64,000 bases of DNA from Vibrio aquaticus (GCF_003970385.1 NZ_RXZH01000007.1:150-64149), one strand, 5' to 3'. Numbered from the stretch's first letter, positions 1-10,124 are shown. Notes: generated by a model not told the origin, from the letters alone. Translations and numbers: made by a program.

Positions 1-8
1 AAAGAATT

Positions 9-127
9 TGCTTGGCGACCATAGCGATTTGGACCCACCTGATTCCATGCCGAACTCAGAAGTGAAACGAATTAGCGCCGATGGTAGTGTGGGGTTTCCC
101 CATGTGAGAGTAGGACATCGCCAGGCT
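9..127 (+). rRNA. rrf: 5S ribosomal RNA
   Basis: The sequence from TGCTTGGCGACC to CGCCAGGCTT matches the full-length gammaproteobacterial 5S rRNA, with the conserved CCGAACTCAGAAGTGAAAC loop and complementary ends. It is the last rRNA of an rrn operon whose 23S gene must lie left of the window. A tRNA-Ser follows about 105 bp later. The exact mature ends are estimated to within a few bases. Confidence 0.95.
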
Positions 128-138
128 TCCAATTTATT

Positions 139-158
139 TTCACTTTTTAAAAAGTGAA
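139..158. repeat. 20-bp perfect AT-rich palindrome between 5S and tRNA-Ser
   Basis: TTCACTTTTT is followed directly by its reverse complement AAAAAGTGAA. It lies about 11 bp after the 5S gene. It could be a processing hairpin or a weak terminator; the stem is AT-rich and lacks a GC core, so I do not call it a terminator. Confidence 0.5.
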
Positions 159-232
159 GACAAAAAGGTACTGTTACCCGTATAAACGTGTAACCACATC
201 ATCAGTGTACTAATCTGACGATGACAATTTGT

Positions 233-323
233 GGAGAGATGGCTGAGTGGTTGAAAGCACCGGTCTTGAAAACCGGCATACGTTAATAGCGTATCTAGGG
301 TTCAAATCCCTATCTCTCCGCCA
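233..323 (+). tRNA. tRNA-Ser (anticodon TGA)
   Basis: A 91-nt class II tRNA: acceptor stem GGAGAGA pairs with TCTCTCC, followed by an encoded GCCA end. The anticodon loop CTTGAAA gives anticodon TGA (reads UCN codons). A long variable arm (TACGTTAATAGCGTA) identifies serine, and GGTTCAAATCC is the T loop. It lies just downstream of the 5S gene, so it may be co-transcribed with the rrn operon. A strong terminator hairpin begins 8 bp after the CCA end. Confidence 0.97.
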
Positions 324-330
324 CTATACA

Positions 331-362
331 GAAAGCCTGCAAAGTGATTTGCAGGCTTTCGT
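331..362 (+). terminator. Hairpin terminator after tRNA-Ser
   Basis: GAAAGCCTGCAAA and TTTGCAGGCTTTC form a 13-bp stem with a short loop, immediately after the tRNA CCA end. It probably ends the rrn/tRNA transcript. Confidence 0.8.
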
Positions 363-382
363 CATTTCTAGCTTTTTTCATT

Positions 383-414
383 AAGGCCCGTTGCTAACGC
401 AACGGGCCTTTTGC
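383..414 (+). terminator. Second hairpin terminator
   Basis: AAGGCCCGTTGC and GCAACGGGCCTT form a GC-rich 12-bp stem followed by TTGCGTTTT. Together with the hairpin at 331 it is a tandem terminator insulating the LysR gene from rrn transcription. Confidence 0.85.
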
Positions 415-481
415 GTTTTATCGCATAGCCACAAGCCATTTTTTGTTATGCTAGAGAAAATCTCTTACGACATCGCTATCC

Positions 482-1375
482 ATGATTAACAACGTAAACC
501 TAGCTGATATCCGATCTTTTGTTTTGATTGCTCAACTCGGAAATTTTACTAAGGCTGCAGAGGCGCTAAACGTCTCGCGCTCTCACGTATCTCGCCAGAT
601 CTCTGCGTTAGAATCGCGTATGGGGGTGAGTCTTCTAACCCGCACTACACGCTCACTGAAACTGACTTATGCGGGTGAGCGCTTTTATAAGCAATGTGAA
701 GGGGCATTGACCCAGGTGGAGCAGGCACTTCTTGCAGCAGTCGATGACACGGAGAAAGTACAAGGGCATATTCGCGTCAACAGCGTTGGCGGGCCCTTAG
801 GCGAAGATGTTATTGCGAGTAATATTGCTGAGTTTATGGGGCAATATGAAGATATCTCTGTGGAGCTTGATTTTTCGAGCCCAAGAATTGACTTAATTGA
901 AGATCAGTTTGATGTCGCTTTTCGTATGGGTAAGCTCGAAGACGCTAACTTTGTTGGTAAGCACCTTTGTGATATTGAAATGGTCACGTTGGCCAGTCCG
1001 AGCTATTTATCGAAGTATGGTGAGCCTCAGCACCCGAAACAGTTGAGTGAACATCGAATTTTACGAGGCTCTGTCACCAGTTGGCACTTTCACAGCAAGC
1101 AAGATAATAGCCGATATGAATTGAGTGTGAAGGCTCATTTAGTGTGTAAAAATGGTCGAGCTCTTGTTACTGGTGCCTTGCACGGCAACGGAATTATTCG
1201 TGTTCCAATGATGTATTGCCAAGAGCAGCTTGATGAAGGCTTGCTTGTCCCTGTGATGGAAGAATGGCAGGTTGAGCCAGTTCCTTTTTATGCAATTTAT
1301 CACCGTGAGAAATATCAGCCGAAACGCCTACAGACCTTTATTGAGTTTATGCAAAGTAGATTTGAGAACCAATAG
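482..1375 (+). CDS. LysR-family transcriptional regulator
   Basis: A 297-residue protein of normal LysR length. Residues 1-62 are the winged helix-turn-helix (FTKAAEALNVSRSHVSRQIS), with the usual LTRTTRSLKLT wing. Residues ~90-295 are the two-lobed effector-binding domain. The sequence belongs to the AaeR/DsdC-like group that also includes many unnamed Vibrio regulators, so neither target nor co-inducer can be assigned. It starts from an ATG without an obvious Shine-Dalgarno sequence. It is convergent with adenosine deaminase, and the two share a terminator at 1384. LysR regulators usually control a divergent neighbour, but here the upstream neighbours are RNA genes, so context gives no clue to its regulon. 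Confidence 0.92.
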   Translation: MINNVNLADIRSFVLIAQLGNFTKAAEALNVSRSHVSRQISALESRMGVSLLTRTTRSLKLTYAGERFYKQCEGALTQVEQALLAAVDDTEKVQGHIRVNSVGGPLGEDVIASNIAEFMGQYEDISVELDFSSPRIDLIEDQFDVAFRMGKLEDANFVGKHLCDIEMVTLASPSYLSKYGEPQHPKQLSEHRILRGSVTSWHFHSKQDNSRYELSVKAHLVCKNGRALVTGALHGNGIIRVPMMYCQEQLDEGLLVPVMEEWQVEPVPFYAIYHREKYQPKRLQTFIEFMQSRFENQ

Positions 1376-1383
1376 ATAATAAA

Positions 1384-1412
1384 AAGCCGACACATCATCT
1401 GTGTCGGCTTTT
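1384..1412. terminator. Bidirectional terminator between LysR gene and add
   Basis: AAGCCGACAC, a 7-nt loop, then GTGTCGGCTT, flanked by A runs on the left and T on the right. It can end both convergent genes. Confidence 0.85.
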
Positions 1413-1448
1413 CACTTATTCCCATCCAGAGCAGGATGAATCAGTCAA

Positions 1449-2453
1449 TTAAGAGCGGTTAGCTGCTTTATCGCGTAATGCTTGCTTCTCTTCATCAGAG
1501 ATGAAGGCTAGTTCAAGGCCGTTGATCTGGGCTTGGCGAATCTGCTCTTGAGATAGGCCTGCTTGAGGCGCTGCTACTTCATATTCGTAAGGAAGCTCAA
1601 TACCTTCAACTGCAGGGTCGTCCGTGTTTAGACAGGCTAGAACACCGTGCTCAAGGAACTGCTTCAGAGGGTGGTTGGTTAGTGACTCAACCGTGCTAGT
1701 TTGGAAGTTAGAAGTCAGACATGACTCAATACCAATACGGTTAGCCGCTAGGTAGTCCATTAGCTTTGGATCGTGAATAGCTTTAACACCATGACCGATA
1801 CGTGTTGCACCAAGCTCTTGGATAGCTTGCCACATACTTTCTGCGCCAGCTGCTTCACCAGCGTGTACAGTGACATTCAGACCCGCATCTTTAACTTGGG
1901 CAAAGTGCTTAACAAAGCGGTCCCCTGGTTGGCCAAGCTCATCACCTGCTAAGTCAACCGCAACAATATGATCTTTCTGGGTAAGGATAGCATCAAGTTC
2001 TTGCTGACAAGCGTCTGTACCAAACGTACGGCTCATAATACCAATTAGGTTAGCCTTGATGCCAAAATCACGGACACCCGCTTGTACGCCATCAACAACC
2101 GCTTCTACTACGCCTTCTACAGGCAGTTTATGTTTCATTGCCATGTAGTATGGAGAAAAACGCAGTTCTGCGTAGTCGATTTGTGCGTTAAGTGCATCTT
2201 CAACGTTTTCGTAGGCAACACGGCGACAAGCATCAAGATCACCGAGTACTGCCACACCCCAATCAAGTTTTGAAAGGAACGCGACTAGAGATGGCTCCGC
2301 TTCAACGATTTGAACGTGTGGAGTCAATGATTCGATATCGTAAGCAGGAAGTGCTACACCAAACTTCTGACCTAGTTCTAGGATTGTTTTTGTACGAATA
2401 TTTCCGTCAAGGTGACGGTGCAAATCAGTTAGGGGAAGATTTTTGGTTATCAT
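1449..2453 (-). CDS. add: Adenosine deaminase
   Basis: Hydrolyses adenosine and deoxyadenosine to inosine and deoxyinosine plus ammonia in purine salvage (cytoplasmic, Zn-dependent TIM barrel). With the ATG at 2453 the protein has 334 residues, matching E. coli Add (333). The start [18 protein letters not shown] aligns with the family N-terminus, so the 15 residues of the longer frame (to 2498) are not counted. Visible zinc and catalytic motifs: HRH at 12-14, HAGE near 197, IGHG near 215 and NTDDP near 277. It is transcribed alone, convergent with the LysR gene and downstream of the c-di-GMP gene. Confidence 0.96.
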   Translation of the reverse strand: MITKNLPLTDLHRHLDGNIRTKTILELGQKFGVALPAYDIESLTPHVQIVEAEPSLVAFLSKLDWGVAVLGDLDACRRVAYENVEDALNAQIDYAELRFSPYYMAMKHKLPVEGVVEAVVDGVQAGVRDFGIKANLIGIMSRTFGTDACQQELDAILTQKDHIVAVDLAGDELGQPGDRFVKHFAQVKDAGLNVTVHAGEAAGAESMWQAIQELGATRIGHGVKAIHDPKLMDYLAANRIGIESCLTSNFQTSTVESLTNHPLKQFLEHGVLACLNTDDPAVEGIELPYEYEVAAPQAGLSQEQIRQAQINGLELAFISDEEKQALRDKAANRS

Positions 2454-2551
2454 TGTCGTCGTTCCAAGTAAATGAATTGAGCTAAGTATAAGAATCAAAG
2501 ATAGAAGTGTCAGTAGAGTAAGCGTAGAAAAGCCGCCATAAACGTTGGTTT

Positions 2552-5092
2552 TTATTTCATGTTAACCAAATCTGTTGGCCACTCTCCATAAGGAACCGGT
2601 CTACTGTATAAAAAGCCTTGCCCTTGTGGACAGTTGAGCTGGTTGAGTAGTTTTGCTTGATCAGAGGTTTCGATACCCTCAGCCACTAAGCTGACTTTCA
2701 TACCACGTGTCATGTTTACGATCGCAGCCACAATAGAAGTGTCTAAATCTTGTGGAGAAAGTTTCTCAACAAAGGTGCGGTCGATTTTCAAACAGTCAAA
2801 TGGCAACTTATGTAAATAAGCCAGTGAGCTATAGCCGGTACCAAAATCATCAATGGCGATATGGACGCCAAGATCTCTGATTGCCTGCATATTTTTGATG
2901 GTCACTGGATCATTGTCGACAATGCGAGACTCAGTGATTTCGAGTGTTAAGTTGTTTGGCTCGAGTGTCGATGTTGCCAAAATACGCTGCAGCGTTGAAA
3001 TGAAATCAGGCTGAGATAATTGGTTCACAGACAAGTTCACATGCATGTGAAAATCTTTATCCCATTTCCCTTCTCTCATCCCCTCAACGGTATCGTTACA
3101 TGCTTGAAGCAGGATCTGTTCACCAATAGCACCAATTAGGCCGCTTTCTTCAGCAATCGGAATAAATTCCAGAGGAGGCACGAGTCCGGAAGAAGGCGAG
3201 AGCCAGCGTGCCAGGGCTTCAGCGCCAATGACTTCACCACTATTTAGGTCGACGAGAGGCTGATAAAAAGGAATAAACTCTTTACGTTCAATCGCATCCT
3301 GAATTTTTGACACCATGAGCGTGCGCTTACGGGATATATCGGCCATTTCTGGTCGATAGAAACTAATATTGGCGATCTCTTGTTTGGCGTTGCTCAAAGC
3401 GATACTGCCGTTACGCAGCCAAAGGGTCATGTTGAAGTCAGGTCCTGACTCTACGATACCAATTGAGACTTTTACGACAATGCTCTCTTGATCCATGATA
3501 AACGGAGAGGCAAACATTTGTTTAATACGGCTTGCAGCAAGGAGCAGCTCTTCTTCACTCTGTTCTTGTGGAGAATAAATCGCAAACTCATCCCCGCCAA
3601 TTCTGGCAATGTAATGGTCGTCAGAGAACAGTGATGTCAGACGTTGAGAGATGATCACCAATAGTTGGTCACCTTTATAGTGGCCCAAGCTGTCATTGAT
3701 ATCTCTAAATTTGTCGATTCCGAGAAGCAGCAATGACCCGTTTAAATTTGGCATCTTGTCACAGGTATCGATCAGACCTTCACGGCTGTAGAGGTTAGTC
3801 AGTGAATCATAAAGAAGCTGAGAGCGTAGCGCTCGGAATGACGCTTTTAGGTTGTTGGCCATCTCGTTGAAGGCATACACCAACATCGTAGTCTCGTAGA
3901 TGTTACCTGGCTTAGGCATGTGGCTATCCCAGTCACCTTTTGCCAAATGCTTTGCCGCAGCAGCGGTGGAGGTAATAGGAGCGACAATGCGATTAAAGGC
4001 GAAAAGCCCAAGAGCGATACCAATCAGGCTGGCAGTCATCCCTAGAATCCAGCTGTCTCTCTGACTTTCTGGCAATTTGCCTAATAAATCACTTTCTGAA
4101 ATCGCGACGCCGATGTACCACTTCAATCCGTGCTCATCAATAAATGGAGTAAAGTGATTAAAGTAACGCTCATTCTCGATATCTTGAGAGAAACGCTGTA
4201 TTTCACCCTGAGAATAGAAGTTGTGTGACAGTGAGTATTCGGCATTCGCTTTGACGATTGGGTTGGCACTTTCTGTGGCCAATAAACGCTCGCCTTTGTC
4301 ACTCAGCGGAGTTCCCCAAGACACCACACTGCCCCCGGTTGAGTGGGCAACTAAGCGTTGTTTATCATCTACGATATAGATAACCGCATTGGTTTGCTTC
4401 TGTTGTGAGCTTAGGAATGAGTTAAAGGTATCGATTTTGACGTCCGTGACGACCACACCCTGAAAATCTTGATCATAAAAGACGGGTGTTAGGGCAGAGA
4501 GGGTAATTTCTTGTCTTTCATCGGCATTGGCGTAGATCGATGACCACATCGGTTTCAAGCTCTTAGCAACCGGTGCATACCAAGGACGGATGCGAGGATC
4601 GTAACCTTCAATGACGGAACGTATGTCTTGGCCAACGTGTTGCCCTCGATAGATCACAAGCTTTTGCTGTGTCGTCTCGTCTTGCACCATCAAGGTATAG
4701 CCATTATTAGGCTCTTTGCGAAAACCTACGTACTCAGCGCCTTCTCCTCCAAAGCCAATCACATCTAGCTGAGGAATCGATTGATAAAGATGACTAAAAG
4801 AGGTGAGAAAGTAGTTTTCTATCGCTTTAGTGTCACCCAGTTGGTAGAGCTGGTTAAAGCCGATCGAGTGGCTTAGCGCTAAGCTGGCTTGGAAGGGTTC
4901 GTTGAGGAACTTGCTCAGCTCGAGGTTAACATTGTCGGTTAAAGAAGAAAGCTGCTTATCACTGATATCAACGACCATTTCTTCATAGCTATTTTTCTGA
5001 ACGGCAATAATGACCCCAATAGTAATGATAAAAATCATCACAAATGGGAGGACAACTGCTGTTCGTAGCGTAATTTGAGTAGTCGCTGACAT
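2552..5092 (-). CDS. Membrane c-di-GMP protein: dCache-HAMP-GGDEF-EAL
   Basis: 846 residues. Order: TM helix 12-31; periplasmic double-Cache sensor ~35-340 (typical [10 protein letters not shown] at 165-174); TM helix ~348-366; HAMP ~367-420; GGDEF domain ~425-585; EAL domain ~595-840. The GGDEF signature is intact at 499-503, but the metal-binding Asp expected at the first position of the DxD in strand 1 is Gly458 (LGIDKF), so cyclase activity is doubtful. The EAL domain keeps EAL at 625-627, a DDFGTGYSS loop, LKIDR and VAEGIE, so it should hydrolyse c-di-GMP to pGpG. I infer a ligand-sensing phosphodiesterase whose GGDEF domain may be a GTP-responsive regulatory module. It is monocistronic, with add downstream. 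The Cache ligand is unknown. Confidence 0.93.
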   Translation of the reverse strand: MSATTQITLRTAVVLPFVMIFIITIGVIIAVQKNSYEEMVVDISDKQLSSLTDNVNLELSKFLNEPFQASLALSHSIGFNQLYQLGDTKAIENYFLTSFSHLYQSIPQLDVIGFGGEGAEYVGFRKEPNNGYTLMVQDETTQQKLVIYRGQHVGQDIRSVIEGYDPRIRPWYAPVAKSLKPMWSSIYANADERQEITLSALTPVFYDQDFQGVVVTDVKIDTFNSFLSSQQKQTNAVIYIVDDKQRLVAHSTGGSVVSWGTPLSDKGERLLATESANPIVKANAEYSLSHNFYSQGEIQRFSQDIENERYFNHFTPFIDEHGLKWYIGVAISESDLLGKLPESQRDSWILGMTASLIGIALGLFAFNRIVAPITSTAAAAKHLAKGDWDSHMPKPGNIYETTMLVYAFNEMANNLKASFRALRSQLLYDSLTNLYSREGLIDTCDKMPNLNGSLLLLGIDKFRDINDSLGHYKGDQLLVIISQRLTSLFSDDHYIARIGGDEFAIYSPQEQSEEELLLAASRIKQMFASPFIMDQESIVVKVSIGIVESGPDFNMTLWLRNGSIALSNAKQEIANISFYRPEMADISRKRTLMVSKIQDAIERKEFIPFYQPLVDLNSGEVIGAEALARWLSPSSGLVPPLEFIPIAEESGLIGAIGEQILLQACNDTVEGMREGKWDKDFHMHVNLSVNQLSQPDFISTLQRILATSTLEPNNLTLEITESRIVDNDPVTIKNMQAIRDLGVHIAIDDFGTGYSSLAYLHKLPFDCLKIDRTFVEKLSPQDLDTSIVAAIVNMTRGMKVSLVAEGIETSDQAKLLNQLNCPQGQGFLYSRPVPYGEWPTDLVNMK

Positions 5093-5162
5093 GAATAATC
5101 TTCTATAAGTACAGTACGCTGTATTTTATATCTTTTAGTAAATGCGAGCGAGGCTTTTTGGT

Positions 5163-5226
5163 CAAAAAATAGGTGATTTCTTCGATTTTAGCCCATTATC
5201 CGGAAAGTTCGGAGCTGAAATCACCT
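5163..5226 (-). terminator. Probable terminator after glnG
   Basis: On the minus strand AGGTGATTTC (5226-5217) pairs with GAAATCACCT (5180-5171) across a 36-nt loop and is followed by ATTTTTTG. The stem is perfect but the loop is long, so confidence is moderate. Confidence 0.55.
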
Positions 5227-5269
5227 AGTTCAATTGGATGACGAGTGGTGGTTATATGAGCTCTGTGTC

Positions 5270-6673
5270 TTAATAAAGCTCTTTTAATTTACGTGTTAAC
5301 GTATTTCGCCCCCACCCTAAAACCTTAGCTGCATCCTGCTTATGGCCATTGGTATGTTCTAATGCCGCTTCCAAAAGTATACGTTCAAATTCAGGAAGTG
5401 CGTAAGAGAGTAACTCAGTATTCCCTTTAGAGAGGGAGTTTTTCGCCCAACTCGCCAATTGCTGTTGCCAAGTCCCCAATGGGTTTTCAGTCCCGATGGC
5501 CTTTTCTTCAAACAGCTCCGCCGGTAGATCGCTAGGTAACACTTCAGTTCCGCTAGCCATGACGGTTAGCCAGCGACAAATGTTCTCCAACTGACGAACG
5601 TTGCCTGGCCATTCCAACTGCGTCAGCTTATCAGCGGTAGAACGATGCAGTGTTTTGACATCTACTCCGAGCTCTTCCGCCGCTAATGCAAGAAAGTGCA
5701 ATGTTAGCTTTTCTATGTCTTGCTTGCGCTCTCGTAGTGCAGGGATCTGAATGCGAATCACATTGAGACGGTGGAAAAGGTCTTCGCGGAAGTCGCCTTT
5801 ATGCACTAGACCTTCAAGGTTTTGGTGTGTAGCAGCAACGATTCGTACATCGACTTTGATTGGTGAGTGCCCTCCAACGCGATAAAACTGACCATCAGCT
5901 AAGACTCTGAGTAGGCGAGTTTGGATATCGAGGGGCATATCACCGATCTCATCAAGAAAGAGCGTGCCACCATTGGCTTGCTCGAATCGACCTTGCCTTA
6001 CGCTGTTGGCGCCGGTAAAGGCGCCTTTTTCGTGGCCAAATAATTCAGATTCGATCAGGTCTTTAGGAATTGCAGCCATATTGAGGGCGATAAAAGGTTT
6101 GGCTGCGCGAGGACTATGTCGATGCAGGGCATGAGCAACCAGTTCTTTACCTGTTCCAGACTCTCCGTTAATTAGTACCGAGATTGAAGAGCGAGATAAG
6201 CGGCCGATAGCACGAAATACTTCCTGCATTGCCGGCGCTTCACCGATGATTTCAGGTGGCGTGTAATCTTCTTCAGCGAGAGTGGCTTGCTCCTGCTTTT
6301 GTTCCTGACTGTGAGCAATCGCTCTTTCGACTAACGTAAGGGTTTCATCAACATCAAATGGTTTTGGAAGGTATTCGAACGCGCCTTTTTGGTAGGCATT
6401 CACCGCGGCATCAAGATCGGAATGCGCGGTCATGATGATCACCGGTAGTTCAGGGCTGCGTTCATTGATTTGTTTCAGCAGCTCTAGACCGTCCATGCCT
6501 GGCATTCTGATGTCTGAGACCAAGACATCTGGCATTTCTCTTTCAAGTGCCAGCAGGACGCTTTCTGCGTCTGAAAAGGTTTCACACTTAATATTGGCAG
6601 ACGAAAGAGTCTTTTCCATGACCCAACGAATGGAGCTGTCATCATCAACAACCCAAACATACCCTTTACTCAT
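5270..6673 (-). CDS. glnG: Nitrogen response regulator NtrC (sigma-54 activator)
   Basis: 467 residues with the complete NtrC architecture. Receiver domain ~1-120 with the phospho-acceptor Asp in VSDIRMPG. AAA+ sigma-54 interaction domain ~140-375 with Walker A GESGTGKE, the sigma-54 contact loop GAFTGA and Walker B LFLDEIGD. Fis-type HTH at the C-terminus (AAKVLGWGRNTLTRKLKEL). Phosphorylated by NtrB, it activates sigma-54 promoters such as glnA, whose upstream region in this window carries matching sites. It lies 36 bp after glnL on the same strand, a conserved two-gene operon. Confidence 0.98.
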   Translation of the reverse strand: MSKGYVWVVDDDSSIRWVMEKTLSSANIKCETFSDAESVLLALEREMPDVLVSDIRMPGMDGLELLKQINERSPELPVIIMTAHSDLDAAVNAYQKGAFEYLPKPFDVDETLTLVERAIAHSQEQKQEQATLAEEDYTPPEIIGEAPAMQEVFRAIGRLSRSSISVLINGESGTGKELVAHALHRHSPRAAKPFIALNMAAIPKDLIESELFGHEKGAFTGANSVRQGRFEQANGGTLFLDEIGDMPLDIQTRLLRVLADGQFYRVGGHSPIKVDVRIVAATHQNLEGLVHKGDFREDLFHRLNVIRIQIPALRERKQDIEKLTLHFLALAAEELGVDVKTLHRSTADKLTQLEWPGNVRQLENICRWLTVMASGTEVLPSDLPAELFEEKAIGTENPLGTWQQQLASWAKNSLSKGNTELLSYALPEFERILLEAALEHTNGHKQDAAKVLGWGRNTLTRKLKELY

Positions 6674-6709
6674 AATCTCTTCCTTCCAGCAATGCCAAAT
6701 AACGTCTCA

Positions 6710-7756
6710 TTAAATGGGTAAATATATTGTAAATGTTGTTCTACCCGGCCAGCTTTCAACATCAATCTTGCCTTGATGTTGGTCTATCAGGTTTTGAGCA
6801 ATAGAAAGCCCTAAGCCTGTACCACCTTCCCGCCCGCTGACCATTGGGTAGAAAAGTGTGTCTTGTAAATCGGCCGGAATACCCGGGCCGTTATCAATGA
6901 TTTCAATGCGAGCCGCGAGCTTGCAGCGTTGACCGTGAATATTGGCTTGATGCACTGTTCTGGTGCAAATAGTGATCTGGCCGTTTTCCTGCTGTTTGAG
7001 GATTTGCCCAGCGTTGCTGACGATGTTCAGTAGCGCTTGTTCTATTTGCGCTGCATCCATCAGGATCTCTGGCAAGCTAGGGTCATAGTCTCGGTCGATT
7101 GTGATGCTTTGATTGGTTTCTAAATCGACAAGCTGCCTGACTTTCTCAAGGATAAGGTGCAAATTCTCTTGCTGCTTTTTCCCCGGCTTCTGTGGGCCAA
7201 GCAAGCGGTCCACAAGGGCACGCAGTCTATCCGCTTGTTCGATAATGATCTGTGTATATTCAGTTAGGCTAGGGTCTGGCAGGGTTCTTTCAAGTAATTG
7301 AGCCGCGCCTCTAAGCCCGCCAAGTGGGTTCTTGATTTCATGCGCCAGTCCTCTAACAAGTAACTTTGCTGCTTGCTGCTGCGCGTGTTGATTGAGCTCT
7401 TGTGATAACCGGCGTTGTTGACCAATCTTTCTCATTTCAACTAACAGCATCAGTTCTTTTTTCCAAGAGATCGGACTGACCGTCACTTCAAGCATCAACG
7501 GTTTTCCATCGACCACAAAGGTCACATCGCTGTCGGTAATACTTTGACCACTTTGTAGAGGCTGAGATAACAGCGCCAGATCCATCGAGGCGTGTTGAAT
7601 AAGGTGAGATAGCGGATGATCAACAATGCGTTTCGCACTTTGCGAGAAAAGTTGCTCCGCCGCAGGATTGGCATACTTAACCTGCAGCGTTTCATTCATG
7701 ATTAAAATCGCAGTGACTTGGTGATTTAAAATAATGTCGTTGAGTTCGTTATCCAC
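6710..7756 (-). CDS. glnL: Nitrogen sensor histidine kinase NtrB
   Basis: 348 residues. PAS domain ~1-110, dimerisation/phosphotransfer helix with the H-box GLAHEIKNPLGGLRG near residue 140, and a HATPase domain with N box (LLNIVSNA), DNGPGIP and GGTGLGLSIA. There is no membrane segment, as expected for this cytosolic kinase/phosphatase controlled by PII. The start is a GTG at 7756 with a GAGG ribosome-binding site 8 bp upstream on the minus strand; no in-frame ATG is nearby. An NtrC palindrome lies 35 bp upstream, so glnLG probably has its own NtrC-controlled promoter separate from glnA. Confidence 0.97.
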   Translation of the reverse strand: MDNELNDIILNHQVTAILIMNETLQVKYANPAAEQLFSQSAKRIVDHPLSHLIQHASMDLALLSQPLQSGQSITDSDVTFVVDGKPLMLEVTVSPISWKKELMLLVEMRKIGQQRRLSQELNQHAQQQAAKLLVRGLAHEIKNPLGGLRGAAQLLERTLPDPSLTEYTQIIIEQADRLRALVDRLLGPQKPGKKQQENLHLILEKVRQLVDLETNQSITIDRDYDPSLPEILMDAAQIEQALLNIVSNAGQILKQQENGQITICTRTVHQANIHGQRCKLAARIEIIDNGPGIPADLQDTLFYPMVSGREGGTGLGLSIAQNLIDQHQGKIDVESWPGRTTFTIYLPI

Positions 7757-7790
7757 TGTATTGCCTCATCCATGAACCTGAATCATCTGA

Positions 7791-7807
7791 CGCACCAATT
7801 TGGTGCA
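7791..7807. promoter_or_regulatory. NtrC binding site upstream of glnLG
   Basis: CGCACC-AATTT-GGTGCA matches the NtrC consensus TGCACC-N5-GGTGCA at 11 of 12 half-site positions. It lies 35 bp upstream of the glnL start. In enterobacteria such a site at glnL lets NtrC-P repress and autoregulate the operon; the same role is inferred here. Confidence 0.8.
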
Positions 7808-7865
7808 TTGAGTCATTCAGTATGGCGCAATCAACGTTATAACGAAAGTGAAATAGAGACTTACC

Positions 7866-8423
7866 TCAAGCTTTTGGCGAAGGTTTTATCTTACTCACAG
7901 AGATACGCTGTAAATGCACCGTGATAGGTAAGGACGATGCAATAAGCTTGCCGTCTCTAAATGCTTGAATCACAAAAGAGTGAGTGCCTCGATCGAGGTT
8001 TTTGAGTTGCCATTGAGGAGAGGCTTTGGGCGCACCGTAGCGCTTGTTATCAACAGTCAATTGAAGCTGCTCACCAATAGCAAGCTTGCGGTTTAATTCA
8101 GCTTGAATCATCAGTGTACCATCATTGCTTCTGATGGCTTGGTCGTCTTGTGGTGAGGTGATGGTAATCTCCAACGGAGAGGGTTTTTCTGCTGGTTTTG
8201 GGGTAGCAGTGTCTTGTGGCTCTACAGGAAGAGCGGGGGCAAATTGAGGGGCAAGGGCAGGTTGTTCAAAGTTAGGCAGATCAATCGCTTTGGCTTTTTT
8301 GTTGTTTGGGACATCGTTGAAATGGAGCGTTCCATTTTCATCAACCCAAGTATAAACCGTTTGACTCTGAGCGGCTGAGCTAAAGAGCACCGCTAAGAGG
8401 AAGGCGAAGTTAAGCACCTGCAT
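7866..8423 (-). CDS. DUF4124 domain periplasmic protein
   Basis: 185 residues. Signal peptide 1-20 (hydrophobic core then SAAQSQ), followed by the DUF4124 motif TVYTWVDENGTLHFND near residues 22-40. Then comes a proline-rich linker (~50-85) and a C-terminal beta-rich segment (~88-172) that looks like an Ig/FN3-type fold. Function is unknown. Proteins of this type sit between glnA and glnLG in many Vibrio and related genomes, but no link to nitrogen metabolism is visible in the sequence itself. It lies downstream of the glnA terminator and upstream of the NtrC site for glnLG. Confidence 0.85.
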   Translation of the reverse strand: MQVLNFAFLLAVLFSSAAQSQTVYTWVDENGTLHFNDVPNNKKAKAIDLPNFEQPALAPQFAPALPVEPQDTATPKPAEKPSPLEITITSPQDDQAIRSNDGTLMIQAELNRKLAIGEQLQLTVDNKRYGAPKASPQWQLKNLDRGTHSFVIQAFRDGKLIASSLPITVHLQRISVSKIKPSPKA

Positions 8424-8483
8424 AATCTGTCCTCACGTTATGATGACGCTATATTAGCAGGTCGTTTTTTATCCAGTGATAAC

Positions 8484-8511
8484 AAAAAGGCCCGCCTGCG
8501 AGGCGAGCCTT
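8484..8511 (-). terminator. Terminator after glnA
   Basis: On the minus strand AAGGCTCGCCT, loop CGC, AGGCGGGCCTT, then TTTTGTT. It is a canonical intrinsic terminator separating glnA from the DUF4124 gene. Confidence 0.85.
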
Positions 8512-8552
8512 GAATTTATGCAACAGTGTAATCTGTTGCTTACCTAACCTGA

Positions 8553-9962
8553 TTATACAGAGTAGTAAAGTTCGAACTCTAGTGGGTGAGTTGTCATGTT
8601 TACTTTCTCTACATCTTGAGCTTTAAGGCCGATGTAAGAGTCGATGAAGTCGTCAGAGAATACACCGCCAGCTGTTAGGAACTCACGGTCAGCGTCTAGA
8701 CACTCTAGCGCTTCTTTTAGTGAGTAAGCCACTGTTGGGATTTCTGCTGCTTCTTCTGCAGGTAGGTCGTAAAGGTCTTTATCCATCGCCTCACCTGGGT
8801 GGATCTTGTTCTTAATACCGTCAAGACCAGCCATTAGCATTGCTGCGAAACATAGGTATGGGTTCGCTGATGGGTCACCGAAACGTAGCTCGATACGACG
8901 AGCTTTAGGACTTGGTACTACTGGAATACGGATAGAAGCAGAACGGTTACGTGCAGAGTATGCAAGCATAACAGGTGCTTCGAAGCCAGGTACAAGACGC
9001 TTGTACGAGTTAGTCGATGCGTTAGCAAATGCGTTGATTGCTTTAGCGTGTTTGATCACACCACCGATGTAGTAAAGTGCCATTTCAGACAGGCCGCCGT
9101 ACTTATCACCAGCGAATAGGTTAACACCGTCTTTCGCTAGAGATTGGTGAACGTGCATACCAGAACCGTTATCACCAACAAGTGGCTTAGGCATGAATGT
9201 CGCTGTCTTACCGAATGCGTGTGCAACGTTATGAACAACGTACTTGTAAACCTGAATTTCGTCCGCTTTTGCTGTTAGCGTGTTAAAGCGAGTTGCGATT
9301 TCGTTCTGACCAGCTGTTGCTACTTCGTGGTGGTGCGCTTCTACCACTTGGCCCATCTCTTCTAGGATTAGACACATTGCAGAGCGGATATCTTGAGATG
9401 AATCCACAGGTGCTACTGGGAAGTAACCACCTTTAACGCCAGGACGGTGACCTTTGTTACCACCTTCATAGTCAGAACCTGTGTTCCAAGCTGCTTCTAC
9501 GTCATCGATCTTGAAGAAAGAACCTGACATGTCAGTTGCGAACTTAACATCGTCAAATAGGAAGAATTCTGGCTCAGGACCAACAAGAACAGTATCAGCG
9601 ATACCTGTTGCACGTAGGTAATCTTCAGCGCGTTTAGCGATAGAGCGTGGGTCACGATCGTAGCCTTGCATTGTTGCAGGCTCAAGAATGTCACAACGGA
9701 TGTTTAGTGTTGCGTCTTCTGTGAATGGGTCAAGAACAGCAGATGATGCGTCAGGCATCATTACCATGTCAGATTCGTTGATACCTTTCCAGCCAGCAAC
9801 AGATGAACCATCGAACATCTTACCTTCTTCAAAGAAGTCTGCGTCCACTTGGTGAGCAGGAATCGATACGTGCTGCTCTTTACCTTTTGTATCTGTAAAA
9901 CGTAGGTCAACAAACTTAACTTCGTTTTCTTGGATTAGCGATAGAACGTTTTCTACTGACAT
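8553..9962 (-). CDS. glnA: Glutamine synthetase, type I
   Basis: ATP-dependent ligation of ammonia to glutamate; central enzyme of nitrogen assimilation, a cytoplasmic dodecamer. The length of 469 residues is identical to the enterobacterial enzyme. Visible: N-terminal beta-grasp ([17 protein letters not shown]), catalytic motifs [32 protein letters not shown], and the adenylylation loop [17 protein letters not shown], with the modifiable Tyr near residue 398. The ATG at 9962 follows GGAGG. Upstream lie a sigma-54 promoter (10070-10085) and a phased set of NtrC sites (10125-10204), so it is expected to be induced by nitrogen limitation. Confidence 0.99.
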   Translation of the reverse strand: MSVENVLSLIQENEVKFVDLRFTDTKGKEQHVSIPAHQVDADFFEEGKMFDGSSVAGWKGINESDMVMMPDASSAVLDPFTEDATLNIRCDILEPATMQGYDRDPRSIAKRAEDYLRATGIADTVLVGPEPEFFLFDDVKFATDMSGSFFKIDDVEAAWNTGSDYEGGNKGHRPGVKGGYFPVAPVDSSQDIRSAMCLILEEMGQVVEAHHHEVATAGQNEIATRFNTLTAKADEIQVYKYVVHNVAHAFGKTATFMPKPLVGDNGSGMHVHQSLAKDGVNLFAGDKYGGLSEMALYYIGGVIKHAKAINAFANASTNSYKRLVPGFEAPVMLAYSARNRSASIRIPVVPSPKARRIELRFGDPSANPYLCFAAMLMAGLDGIKNKIHPGEAMDKDLYDLPAEEAAEIPTVAYSLKEALECLDADREFLTAGGVFSDDFIDSYIGLKAQDVEKVNMTTHPLEFELYYSV

Positions 9963-10069
9963 CTTGGATAACCTCCAGTGTTATTAAAGCGGTATTAGCT
10001 CGATTTGTTTATTAATCCAGCATTGATTAACTTCATTTCAATCGTATTAATCGATGCTGAATTTATTAA

Positions 10070-10085
10070 AGCCAAAACCGTGCCA
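10070..10085 (-). promoter_or_regulatory. Sigma-54 (-24/-12) promoter of glnA
   Basis: Minus-strand TGGCACGGTTTTGGCT matches the consensus TGGCACG-N4-TTGCW except for one base in the -12 element, with correct GG-to-GC spacing. The predicted start point is near 10059, leaving an [12 protein letters not shown] leader of about 95 nt before the glnA ATG. Confidence 0.85.
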
Positions 10086-10124
10086 AAAAAATTAATCCAT
10101 TAATTTCAATAAATTAGCGGGCTT

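Noticed and set aside
2082..2485. Two + strand reading frames opposite add
   Set aside because: They are antisense to conserved add codons, have no ribosome-binding site, and their protein composition is unlike real proteins.
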